Made by a program: the position numbers and the translations under genes | Notes under the pieces: model-generated | The model's input: only the letters and a program-made list of their open reading frames with translations | What the model was told of the DNA's origin: nothing | Database searches by the model: none | Assembly (NCBI GenBank): GCA_900556975.1 | Contig: USQZ01000021.1 | Location: forward strand, 1 to 28,750 | From: an uncultured Clostridium sp. | GTDB lineage: Bacteria; Bacillota; Clostridia; TANB77; CAG-508 | Length of the DNA stretch: 28,750 nucleotides | Direction: 5' to 3' | In this document: one piece after another, positions 14,902 to 23,181 of the stretch | How positions within the stretch are numbered: position 1 is the first letter of the stretch | Layout of the letters: each line of letters starts with the position of its first letter

Positions 14902-15019
14902 TATTATTCTTGGTAAGGAGGAAAAGCAGATAACATAGAAATATGTTAGGAACACTTCAGGTCTGCCAATCTATAAGGATTTCTGCGTTCCGATTGGTAG
15001 GCCTTGAAAAGGAGAAAAT

Positions 15020-16315
15020 ATGAAAAAAAGAAAAGTATATAAAAATAAAGGATATACTCATTTTGATACAAGAAAGCCAGAGTATTGGAAGTATATAAAT
15101 GATATAAGAAATCCAGAATGGATAGAAAGGCATGCTTTTTATCCATTTATTCATTATCAAGAAGAAAGAAATAAATTTAATGGCGATAAGATAGTACCAA
15201 AATCACCAAGAGATATAAGATATTCTTCACATATAGATAGATATATTTACGAATATTATAATGATATATTATCAAAAAAATACAATAAATATGCAAAACA
15301 ATTAGGAATAAACCAAGCAGTTATTGCTTACAGAACAAATTTAAATAAGAACAATATACACTTTTCAAGTGATGTTTTTAAATTTTTAAATAAACAAGAA
15401 AATGCATTTATTATAGTGTCAGATTTTACTAATTTTTTTGATAGTTTAAATCATCAATATTTAAAGGATAGATTAAAAGAAATATTAAAAGTTGATACAT
15501 TACCAAATGATTATTATAAAATATTTAAGAGCATAACTAAATATTCTTATATTGAGTATAATGATATACTAAATGAATTGCATTTAAAACATAAAGAACT
15601 AACTAAATTACATAAAAAAAGGTTATTTGATATAGAACAGTTTAGGAAATTTAAACAGGGGAAAGTTCATGTTAATAAAGAATCATATGGAATGGTACAA
15701 GGTTCTGCTATTAGTTCAGTTATGTCAAATATATATATGATAAAATTTGATAAATTGGTAAATGACATAGTAACATCAAATAATGGAATTTATAGAAGAT
15801 ATTCGGATGATATTATTATAATAATTCCTAATATAGCTGGAGTAAAAGAAGTATATAATAAGATTATGAATATGAAGGACAAAATTCCTAATTTAATAAT
15901 GAGCCCAGAAAAGACAAGTTGTTTTATAAAAAGAAAAGATAGCATTACTAGTGTGGATATATTAAAGAATAAAGTTTTAAAAGAGAATACTATTATTAAT
16001 TATCTTGGATTTTCGTATGATGGAAAGTGTGTGAAAATAAGAGAAAAAACAGTAGCAAAATATTATAGAAAGATGTACGCTAGAATAAAAACAATAAATA
16101 GATGGACAGTAAAAACAGGAAATAACATAGGACGAAAAAAATTATATAAGCAATATTCTTATTTAGGAAAGAGAACGAAAGATATAAAGAAAGGTAATTT
16201 CTTAACTTATGTAGATAGATCTAAAAAGGAATATGGTGATTTAGGGAGAATGGAAGAACAAGTAAAAAACAGTTGGAAATACATGAGTAATAGACTAGTA
16301 AAAATAAAAAAATAA
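15020..16315 (+). CDS. Defence-associated reverse transcriptase, DRT2-like (UG2-like)
   Basis: 431 residues, a stand-alone reverse transcriptase. Visible motifs: N-terminal KGYTHFD and RHAFYPFIHY (38-46), RDIRYSSHIDRYIYEYY, motif A SDFTNFFDSLNH with D135, motif B GMVQGSAISSVMSNIYM (224-240), and YSDD at 261-264 carrying the catalytic Asp pair. There is no maturase, endonuclease or retron-specific domain. From memory, the N-terminal signature and length fit the UG2/DRT2 anti-phage class; other DRT classes cannot be excluded without an alignment. AAGGAG lies six bases before the ATG. The long structured leader fits a system that copies its own noncoding RNA. Confidence 0.75.
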   Translation: MKKRKVYKNKGYTHFDTRKPEYWKYINDIRNPEWIERHAFYPFIHYQEERNKFNGDKIVPKSPRDIRYSSHIDRYIYEYYNDILSKKYNKYAKQLGINQAVIAYRTNLNKNNIHFSSDVFKFLNKQENAFIIVSDFTNFFDSLNHQYLKDRLKEILKVDTLPNDYYKIFKSITKYSYIEYNDILNELHLKHKELTKLHKKRLFDIEQFRKFKQGKVHVNKESYGMVQGSAISSVMSNIYMIKFDKLVNDIVTSNNGIYRRYSDDIIIIIPNIAGVKEVYNKIMNMKDKIPNLIMSPEKTSCFIKRKDSITSVDILKNKVLKENTIINYLGFSYDGKCVKIREKTVAKYYRKMYARIKTINRWTVKTGNNIGRKKLYKQYSYLGKRTKDIKKGNFLTYVDRSKKEYGDLGRMEEQVKNSWKYMSNRLVKIKK

Positions 16316-16326
16316 GTCAAATAAAA

Positions 16327-16354
16327 ATGGAAGTAGGAATACTTCTATTTTTTT
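16327..16354 (+). terminator. Intrinsic terminator after the reverse transcriptase, with a competing hairpin
   Basis: ATGGAAGTA and TACTTCTAT form a nine-pair stem around GGAA, followed by T. The right arm can also pair with a downstream ATAGAAGTATT (16362-16372) over 11 bases, an alternative hairpin that would disrupt the terminator. Confidence 0.8.
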
Positions 16355-16375
16355 GTAAAAATATAGAAGTATTTG

Positions 16376-16404
16376 TTGAGAAAAAAGAGGTTATGTGATA
16401 TAAA
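16376..16404 (+). promoter_or_regulatory. Promoter TTGAGA-17-TATAAA of the Type I restriction-modification operon
   Basis: TTGAGA at 16376-16381 and TATAAA at 16399-16404 are 17 bp apart, with TGA before the -10. The blocks TTTGTTGAGA and TGTGATATAAAATA are the same as in the promoter at 10814-10842. Confidence 0.75.
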
Positions 16405-16438
16405 ATAAACAAGATATTATATGTAATGGAGGAAACTT

Positions 16439-18007
16439 ATGGAAAATAAAAATGTAAGAGAAAGAGAAGAATTACATAAAGCAATATGGTCAATAGCAGA
16501 CGACTTAAGAGGTTCTGTTGATGGTTGGGATTTCAAACAATACATATTAGGAATAATGTTTTATAGATACATATCAGAAAATATGACTAATTACATAAAT
16601 GAAGGCGAAAGAAAAGCAGGAGATAATAATTTTGATTATGCAAAATTGACAGATGAAGAAGCAGAAACAATTAGAAAAGAAATGGTAAATGAAAAAGGAT
16701 TTTTTATATTACCATCAGAATTATTTGCTAATGTATGTAAAAGAGCTAAAGATGATGAAAATTTAAATGAAACATTAGAAAGAATCTTTAATAATATTGA
16801 AAACTCAGCAAAAGGAGCAGAAAGTGAAGAAGACTTTGCAGGCTTATTTGATGATATTGATGTTAATAGTAACAAATTAGGAGCAACTGTTGCAAAAAGA
16901 AATGATAAATTAGTAAAAATATTAGATGGTATTGCTAATATTCCACTTGGAAATTATAAAGATAATTCAATAGATGCTTTTGGAGATGCTTATGAATTTT
17001 TGATGTCAATGTATGCATCCAATGCTGGAAAATCAGGAGGAGAATTTTATACACCTCAAGAAGTAAGTGAATTATTAACAAGATTAGCGATTGTTGGAAA
17101 AACATCAGTTAATAAAGTATATGATCCAGCTTGTGGATCTGGTTCTTTATTATTAAAATCTGCAAAAATATTAGGAAAAGACAATGTAAGAAACGGATTT
17201 TATGGACAAGAAATAAATTTAACTACATATAACCTTTGTAGAATAAATATGTTTTTACATGATATAGATTATGATAAATTTGATATAGCATGTGAAGATA
17301 CATTAGTTTCTCCTCAACATTGGGATGACGAACCATTTGAAGTTATAGTTTCAAATCCACCATATTCTATAAAATGGGCTGGAGATGATAATGCAGTACT
17401 TATAAATGACCCACGTTATTCACCAGCAGGTGTATTAGCACCAAAATCAAAAGCAGATTTTGCATTTATAATGCATTCACTTTCATGGCTTGCAACAAAT
17501 GGCACAGCGTCAATAGTTTGCTTTCCAGGTATTTTATATAGAGGTGGAGCAGAACAAAAAATAAGAAAATATTTAATTGATAATAACTTTGTAGATTGCA
17601 TTATACAATTACCAGACAATCTGTTCTTTGGAACATCAATAGCAACATGTATAATGGTTTTAAAGAAAAGTAAAAAAGATAATAGTACATTATTTATAGA
17701 TGCAACAAAAGAATGTGTAAAAGTTACAAATAATAATAAACTAACAGATGAAAATATAGAAAATATTGTTAAAATTTTTACGGATAGAAAAGATATTGAT
17801 TATGTTTCAAAATTAGTTTCAAATAAAGAGATAGGAGAGAATGATTATAATTTGTCTGTTTCTACTTATGTTGAGAAAGAAGATACTAGAGAGAAAATTG
17901 ATATTGATGTTTTGAATAAGGAAATAGATGAGATAGTTGCAAGAGAAAATGTACTTCGTGAGGAAATAAAGAAGATTATTGGAGAGATAGAAAAAAATGA
18001 TGAATAA
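16439..18007 (+). CDS. hsdM: Type I restriction-modification DNA N6-adenine methyltransferase, M subunit
   Basis: 522 residues, the normal HsdM length. The N-terminal HsdM helical domain (LHKAIWSIADDLRGSVDGWDFKQYI) is followed by GGEFYTPQEV, SAM-binding motif I DPACGSGSLL from about residue 229 and the catalytic NPPY at 306-309. It methylates adenine on both strands of the sequence chosen by HsdS, protecting the host. GGAGG precedes the ATG. First gene of hsdM, accessory, hsdS, hsdR; overlaps the accessory gene by 11 bases. Confidence 0.97.
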   Translation: MENKNVREREELHKAIWSIADDLRGSVDGWDFKQYILGIMFYRYISENMTNYINEGERKAGDNNFDYAKLTDEEAETIRKEMVNEKGFFILPSELFANVCKRAKDDENLNETLERIFNNIENSAKGAESEEDFAGLFDDIDVNSNKLGATVAKRNDKLVKILDGIANIPLGNYKDNSIDAFGDAYEFLMSMYASNAGKSGGEFYTPQEVSELLTRLAIVGKTSVNKVYDPACGSGSLLLKSAKILGKDNVRNGFYGQEINLTTYNLCRINMFLHDIDYDKFDIACEDTLVSPQHWDDEPFEVIVSNPPYSIKWAGDDNAVLINDPRYSPAGVLAPKSKADFAFIMHSLSWLATNGTASIVCFPGILYRGGAEQKIRKYLIDNNFVDCIIQLPDNLFFGTSIATCIMVLKKSKKDNSTLFIDATKECVKVTNNNKLTDENIENIVKIFTDRKDIDYVSKLVSNKEIGENDYNLSVSTYVEKEDTREKIDIDVLNKEIDEIVARENVLREEIKKIIGEIEKNDE

Positions 18008-18824
18008 ATGGGAAGTTGCAAGATATTTAATAGATGCAAAAAAAAACATAGATTCCATAATGTACATAAATAAAAATATATATGAACTCAATAATATAGA
18101 TGTAAGTTTGAAGATTAGGGATGTTATGCAATCATTTTACCTAAATCTTAGTTATGTTCTTGATGAAAAATACAACAAAGGAGATAAGAAACAAAGTATT
18201 TGTAGAAACAATAAGATTATTGAGAGTATATATTATGAAAGAGATAAAGATAAGGCACACAAGGATAGTAATTATAAAAGAACAAAATATGACTCAATAG
18301 AGGAAATAATTGAATCAATGAAAAAACAAATATTTGAGGTTAGAAAAAAATGTGAAGACATAATTGCTAAAGAAGTAACATTAGATTTTGTTCCTCATGA
18401 CAAAGAATTGTTTAGAATTGTAAATGGAATAAATAGAGAAAAAGAAGATAAGATTTGCAGAAAAAAATATTTTATATCAGATAGTCTAAACGAAAATAAT
18501 ATTACAAGAAAGATTTTTTATGATACTGAGGAATTAAAAGAAAATAGAGAAAAAGATAAGTATGCAGTAATAATGAAAGATGGAATAAATATATATGAAG
18601 GAATACAAGAAAGACAAGATGCTTGTATAAAAGTAAATGTATTAAATAATACCAACATTTGGGTACAGTTTAATAGTAAAAGTAAAAAAAAGATAGAAAA
18701 ACTAATTAAAACTGGATTGGTTAACAAATATTGTATACCATTAAGTTATGAAGAAATGTCACAAGAGCAGTGGAAAGTATTTAATAAAATCATAAAGAAT
18801 GAAGAAGGTGAAAAAATTGAATAA
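17997..18824 (+). CDS. HEPN-like accessory protein inside the Type I operon
   Basis: About 275 residues (the ATG at 18000 is an equal alternative start). The N-terminal half is helical and contains RDKDKAH at residues 82-88, an Rx5H arrangement like the RX4-6H motif of HEPN RNases, in YERDKDKAHKDSNYKR. A coiled-coil-like helix follows, then a C-terminal half with beta character. HEPN proteins in defence loci often cut RNA when activated; that role is an inference. The gene overlaps hsdM by 11 and hsdS by 8 bases, so it is translated as part of the operon, and expression should be tied to restriction-modification. Confidence 0.55.
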   Translation: MMNKWEVARYLIDAKKNIDSIMYINKNIYELNNIDVSLKIRDVMQSFYLNLSYVLDEKYNKGDKKQSICRNNKIIESIYYERDKDKAHKDSNYKRTKYDSIEEIIESMKKQIFEVRKKCEDIIAKEVTLDFVPHDKELFRIVNGINREKEDKICRKKYFISDSLNENNITRKIFYDTEELKENREKDKYAVIMKDGINIYEGIQERQDACIKVNVLNNTNIWVQFNSKSKKKIEKLIKTGLVNKYCIPLSYEEMSQEQWKVFNKIIKNEEGEKIE

Positions 18825-19995
18825 GTTAAAAGAACTAATAAAGGAATTATGTCCTAATGGAGTTAAATATAAAAATATTCAAGAACTTTGTAAAATTTCT
18901 AGAGGAAAAGTTATGTCTAAAGATTTTATTAAGTCTAATGCTGGAGAATATCCTGTATATTCTTCTCAAACAGAAAACAATGGTGAACTTGGTAAAATTT
19001 CAACATATGATTTTGATGGTGAATATTTAACATGGACAACAGATGGCGCTAATGCAGGCTCAGTTTTTTACAGGAAAGGAAAATTTAGTGTAACAAATGT
19101 ATGCGGATTGTTAGAGATAAAAAGTAAAGTAATGATCCCCAAATTCTTATATTATGTTTTATCTATTGAAGCCCCTAAATATGTCAATGCTGGAATGGGG
19201 AATCCTAAACTTATGAGTAATGTAATGGCAAAAATAAGAGTTGCTGTACCTCCGTTGGAGGTACAATGCGAAATTGTCCATATTTTGGACGATTTCACAT
19301 TACTTTCAGCAGAGCTTTCAGCAGAGCTGAAAGCAAGAAAAAATCAGTATAATTATTATTTGGAAAAATTGCTATGCAATGATAAAAATGCTAAAATATA
19401 TAAATTAAAGGAATTATGTGTTTTTTTCAATGGGGATAGAGGCAAGAATTATCCTAAAGTATCTGAAATGGTAAATAAGGGTGTTCCTTTTGTGAATGCA
19501 GGAGATGTAAATAGAGTTATCGATTATAAAAATTGTAATAAAATAACATTAGAAAAATATAATTCTATGAATGGAGCAAAATTAAGAAAAAATGATATTT
19601 TATATTGCTTAAGAGGTTCAACAGGAAAAAATGGTATATATGAATTAGATGAAGGTACTGTAGCATCTTCTTTAGTTGCAATACGTGTTAATAGTATAAT
19701 TAATTACAAATATTTATATTATTTATTAAATAGTTCGTTAGAAAGGCGACAAAGATATAAATCTGATACAGGTGCAGCTCAACCCAATTTATCTGTGCAA
19801 AGTATTAGCAACTATGAATTTCCTGTTCCTAACATGGAAGAACAAAATAAAATTGTGAATATCTTAGACAAGTTTGAAAAATTATGCAATGACATTTCAC
19901 AAGGTCTACCAGCCGAAATAGAAGCAAGACAGAAACAATACGAATATTATAGAGACAAGCTATTAACATTTAAGGAGTTAAAAGTAAATGAATAA
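18817..19995 (+). CDS. hsdS: Type I restriction-modification specificity subunit
   Basis: About 392 residues with two target-recognition domains (about 10-140 and 190-330), each followed by a conserved helix (PPLEVQCEIVHILDDF and VPNMEEQNKIVNILDKF). Each domain reads one half of a bipartite DNA target; the helices set the distance between halves. I prefer the TTG at 18817, giving MNKLKELIKELCPNG, typical of this family, with AAGGTG six bases upstream; an in-frame ATG at 18799 is possible. The first spacer helix carries an exact 12-bp tandem duplication (LSAE LSAE). It overlaps hsdR by eight bases. Confidence 0.93.
   Translation: MNKLKELIKELCPNGVKYKNIQELCKISRGKVMSKDFIKSNAGEYPVYSSQTENNGELGKISTYDFDGEYLTWTTDGANAGSVFYRKGKFSVTNVCGLLEIKSKVMIPKFLYYVLSIEAPKYVNAGMGNPKLMSNVMAKIRVAVPPLEVQCEIVHILDDFTLLSAELSAELKARKNQYNYYLEKLLCNDKNAKIYKLKELCVFFNGDRGKNYPKVSEMVNKGVPFVNAGDVNRVIDYKNCNKITLEKYNSMNGAKLRKNDILYCLRGSTGKNGIYELDEGTVASSLVAIRVNSIINYKYLYYLLNSSLERRQRYKSDTGAAQPNLSVQSISNYEFPVPNMEEQNKIVNILDKFEKLCNDISQGLPAEIEARQKQYEYYRDKLLTFKELKVNE
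19303..19326 (+). repeat. Exact 12-bp tandem duplication in the hsdS spacer helix
   Basis: CTTTCAGCAGAG occurs twice in a row, in frame, encoding LSAE LSAE. The DNA around it can also form a hairpin (GCTTTCAGC, AGA, GCTGAAAGC; 19314-19334), which favours slippage. In EcoR124-type enzymes, changing the number of a TAEL four-residue repeat here alters the spacer of the recognition sequence. Confidence 0.85.
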
Positions 19996-22900
19996 ATATA
20001 ATGTAGTAATGGAAATGAACGATTCCACAGTAGTAACAGAATATGAACCAGTAAAAAGAAAATCAGACAGCTATCAAAGTGAGCAAGCATTAGAAAACGA
20101 ATTTATAAGAATGCTTACAGAGCAAGGATATGACTATTTAGAAATTCACGATTCAGAATCATTAATAAAAAATCTTCGTACTCAACTAGAAATAGTAAAT
20201 GATTATAAATTTACAGATAGCGAATGGGACAGATTTTTCAATGATTCTATTGCAAATAACAATGATGGAATAGTCGAAAAGACGAGAAAAATACAAGAAG
20301 ATAATATTCAAGTTTTAAAAAGAGATGATGGAACAAGTAAAAATATAACTTTAATAGACAAAAAATGTATTCATAATAATAGATTACAAGTTATTAATCA
20401 ATATGTAGAAAATAGTGGAAACTATGACAATAGATATGATGTTACAATATTAGTAAATGGACTTCCTTTAGTACATATAGAATTAAAAAGAAGAGGAGTA
20501 GCACTAAAAGAAGCATTTAATCAAATCAACAGATATCAAAGAGATAGCTTTTGGGCAGGAAGTGGATTATATGAGTATATTCAAATATTTGTAATTTCAA
20601 ATGGTACAAGTACAAAATATTATTCAAATACAACAAGAGAAAGTCATATAAAAGAACAAACATTAACTAGAAATAAAAGTAAAAAAACAAGCAATAGTTT
20701 TGAATTTACATCATATTGGGCTGATAGCAACAATAAAGTAATATCTGATTTAGTTGATTTTACAAGAACATTTTTTGCTAAACATACAATTTTAAATATA
20801 TTAACAAAATATTGTGTATTCACATCAGAAGAATTACTACTTGTAATGAGGCCATATCAAATTGTTGCAACAGAGAGAATATTAAATAGAATTCAAGTAG
20901 CAACAAATTATAAGAAGATGGGAACAATTGAAGCAGGTGGATATATTTGGCATACTACTGGATCAGGGAAAACATTAACATCATTCAAAACTGCACAATT
21001 AGCAAGTAAATTAGAATATATTGACAAAGTATTATTTGTTGTAGACAGAAAAGATTTGGACTATCAAACAATGAAAGAATATGATAGATTCCAAAAAGGA
21101 GCAGCAAATGGAAACAGAAGTACAAAAGTACTTCAAAAGCAATTAGAAGATACAACATCAAAAATAATAGTAACAACAATTCAAAAATTAAGTGAATTTG
21201 TAAAAAGAAACAAAAATCATCCAGTATATCAAAAACATATGGTATTGATATTTGATGAATGCCATCGTTCTCAATTTGGAGATATGCACAAAATGATAGT
21301 ACAAAACTTCAAAAATTATCATTTATTTGGATTTACTGGAACACCAATATTTGCAAAAAATGCAGGGAGAACAACAAATCCAGATTTCTGCACAACAGAG
21401 CAGGCATTTGGAGAAAAATTACATACATATACAATAGTAGATGCTATAAACGATGGAAATGTATTACCATTTAGAATTGATTATATAAACACAATAAAAG
21501 CCAAAGAAGGAATGACAGATAAAGAAGTAGAGGCAATAAATACAGAAGAAGCACTATCATCACCAGAGAGAGTATCAAATGTAGTTTCATACATAATAGA
21601 ACACTTTGATCAGAAAACAAAAAGAAATTCATTTTATGATTTAAAAGGACAAAGAGTAAATGGATTCAACTCAATGTTTGCAGTAGCTTCAATACCAATG
21701 GCAAAAAAATATTATTTAGAATTTAAGAAGCAATTAGAAGAAAAACAAAAAGATTTAACAATTGCTACAATTTATTCTTATGCACAAAATGAAGAAGATA
21801 CTTCAGATGGAATATTAGATGACGAAGGATTTGAAACTAATTTATTAGATAAAAGTTCAAGAGAATTTTTAGACTTTGCAATAGATGAATACAATAAAAA
21901 ATTCAAGACAAATTTCTCATCAGAAGGAAACGGATTCCAAGACTACTATAAAGATTTATCAGATAAAGTAAAACATAGAGAAATTGACTTGCTAATAGTA
22001 GTGAATATGTTCTTAACAGGATTTGATGCAACTACATTAAACACATTATGGGTGGATAAAAATCTAAAACAACATGGACTAATACAAGCTTATTCAAGAA
22101 CAAATCGTATATTAAATTCAGTAAAAACTTATGGAAACATTGTATGCTTTAGAAACTTACAAGAGGCAACAAATGATGCAATAGCATTATTCGGAGATAA
22201 AAATGCAACAGGAATTGTATTACTAAAATCTTATGAAGATTATTATTATGGATATGAAGACGATAATGGCAAAAAGCAAATAGGATATGAAGAAAGAATA
22301 GCAATGTTATTACAAAAATATCCACTAGGAGTACAAATTGTTGGAGAAAAAGCTGAAAAAGACTTTATAGCGTCAATAGGAAATATATTAAGATTAAGAA
22401 ATATATTATCATCATTTGATAAATTTGCAGGAAACGAAATATTATCTGAAAGAGATTTTCAAGACTACACAGGAATGTATGTTGATTTATATCAAAAATA
22501 TAAACAAAAAGATGATGGAGAAAAAGAAAGCATAAAAGATGATATAGTATTTGAAATGGAACTTGTAAAACAAGTAGAAGTAAACATAGACTACATTTTA
22601 ATGCTAGTTGCAAAATATCATCAATCTAATTGTGAAGATAAAGAAATACTTGGAACTATTGATAAAGCTATAAAATCAAGTTTAGCACTTCGTTCAAAGA
22701 AAGAATTAATAGATGGATTTATTTCAAAAATAAATGCAGATACAAATGTTATGGATGATTGGGGTAAATTCGTAAAAGAACAAAAAGAAACAGACTTAAA
22801 GAAAATAATTAATGATGAAAATTTGAATGAAGAAGAAACTAGAAAGTTTTTAGATAATGCTTTTAGAGATGGACAAGTTAAAACAAATGGAACAGATATA

Positions 22901-23119
22901 GAAAAAATATTACCACCTATGAGAAGATTTGGCGGAGGTAATAGGGCAGAGAAAAAAGAAAATATTATAGTTAAAGTTAAGAAGTTTTTTGAAAAATATT
23001 TTGGACTTGGAACTGCTGATAAAAATGATGATGGATTTGAGTATACTGATATTTATAAAGAAAATGATAATTTAAGTTTTGTAGCTGAGAATAGAGAGAT
23101 GTATAATATCGAGAAATAA
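19988..23119 (+). CDS. hsdR: Type I restriction enzyme, R (motor/nuclease) subunit
   Basis: 1043 residues, full length. The N-terminal nuclease domain has D151 in NRYDVTILV and E165/K167 in HIELKRRG (PD-(D/E)XK). The SF2 translocase has Walker A HTTGSGKT from about 322, DECH from about 423, FTGTP, and a later FLTGFDATT and QAYSRTNR. The C-terminal helical domain that docks on HsdM/HsdS is present. It pumps unmodified DNA and cuts it when blocked. AAGGAG lies ten bases before the ATG. Last gene of the operon. Confidence 0.97.
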   Translation: MNKYNVVMEMNDSTVVTEYEPVKRKSDSYQSEQALENEFIRMLTEQGYDYLEIHDSESLIKNLRTQLEIVNDYKFTDSEWDRFFNDSIANNNDGIVEKTRKIQEDNIQVLKRDDGTSKNITLIDKKCIHNNRLQVINQYVENSGNYDNRYDVTILVNGLPLVHIELKRRGVALKEAFNQINRYQRDSFWAGSGLYEYIQIFVISNGTSTKYYSNTTRESHIKEQTLTRNKSKKTSNSFEFTSYWADSNNKVISDLVDFTRTFFAKHTILNILTKYCVFTSEELLLVMRPYQIVATERILNRIQVATNYKKMGTIEAGGYIWHTTGSGKTLTSFKTAQLASKLEYIDKVLFVVDRKDLDYQTMKEYDRFQKGAANGNRSTKVLQKQLEDTTSKIIVTTIQKLSEFVKRNKNHPVYQKHMVLIFDECHRSQFGDMHKMIVQNFKNYHLFGFTGTPIFAKNAGRTTNPDFCTTEQAFGEKLHTYTIVDAINDGNVLPFRIDYINTIKAKEGMTDKEVEAINTEEALSSPERVSNVVSYIIEHFDQKTKRNSFYDLKGQRVNGFNSMFAVASIPMAKKYYLEFKKQLEEKQKDLTIATIYSYAQNEEDTSDGILDDEGFETNLLDKSSREFLDFAIDEYNKKFKTNFSSEGNGFQDYYKDLSDKVKHREIDLLIVVNMFLTGFDATTLNTLWVDKNLKQHGLIQAYSRTNRILNSVKTYGNIVCFRNLQEATNDAIALFGDKNATGIVLLKSYEDYYYGYEDDNGKKQIGYEERIAMLLQKYPLGVQIVGEKAEKDFIASIGNILRLRNILSSFDKFAGNEILSERDFQDYTGMYVDLYQKYKQKDDGEKESIKDDIVFEMELVKQVEVNIDYILMLVAKYHQSNCEDKEILGTIDKAIKSSLALRSKKELIDGFISKINADTNVMDDWGKFVKEQKETDLKKIINDENLNEEETRKFLDNAFRDGQVKTNGTDIEKILPPMRRFGGGNRAEKKENIIVKVKKFFEKYFGLGTADKNDDGFEYTDIYKENDNLSFVAENREMYNIEK

Positions 23120-23181
23120 TTAAGAATTGAATAGCGAAAGAATTGGTATCAATGATATTTTTATGAAGGTGAAAGAGGAAA

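Larger units (their letters stand above)
14722..15005 (+). ncRNA. Structured leader RNA of a DRT2-like reverse transcriptase
   Basis: About 285 nt lie between the promoter start and the reverse-transcriptase ribosome binding site, with no sense-strand gene. Visible helices: TCCTA/TAGGA at the 5' end; TTGAC/GTCAA around GATTAT (14788-14805); ATGAAC/GTTCAT (about 14856-14874); CCTCC/GGAGG (14883-14887/14917-14921) enclosing TACCA/TGGTA; AACATA/TATGTT closing GAAA (14932-14947); and a 12-pair stem 14960-14971/14992-15003. Length and position match the noncoding RNA that DRT2 enzymes copy. Its ends are inferred from the promoter and not measured. Confidence 0.65.

Noticed and set aside
14946..15160. 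Two overlapping minus-strand open frames upstream of and over the reverse-transcriptase start
   Set aside because: They lie antisense to the start of the reverse transcriptase and its 3' leader hairpin and have no promoter or convincing binding site. Only the frame at 14749-14874 combines -10, GGAGG, ATG and repeat geometry.
15020..16315. Retron or group II intron reverse transcriptase
   Set aside because: No msr/msd-like inverted flanks with a branching G were evident, no maturase or endonuclease domain is present, and the N-terminal signature fits defence-associated enzymes better.
21259..21474. 71-codon + strand frame inside hsdR
   Set aside because: It overlaps the conserved helicase region of hsdR in another frame and has no independent support.
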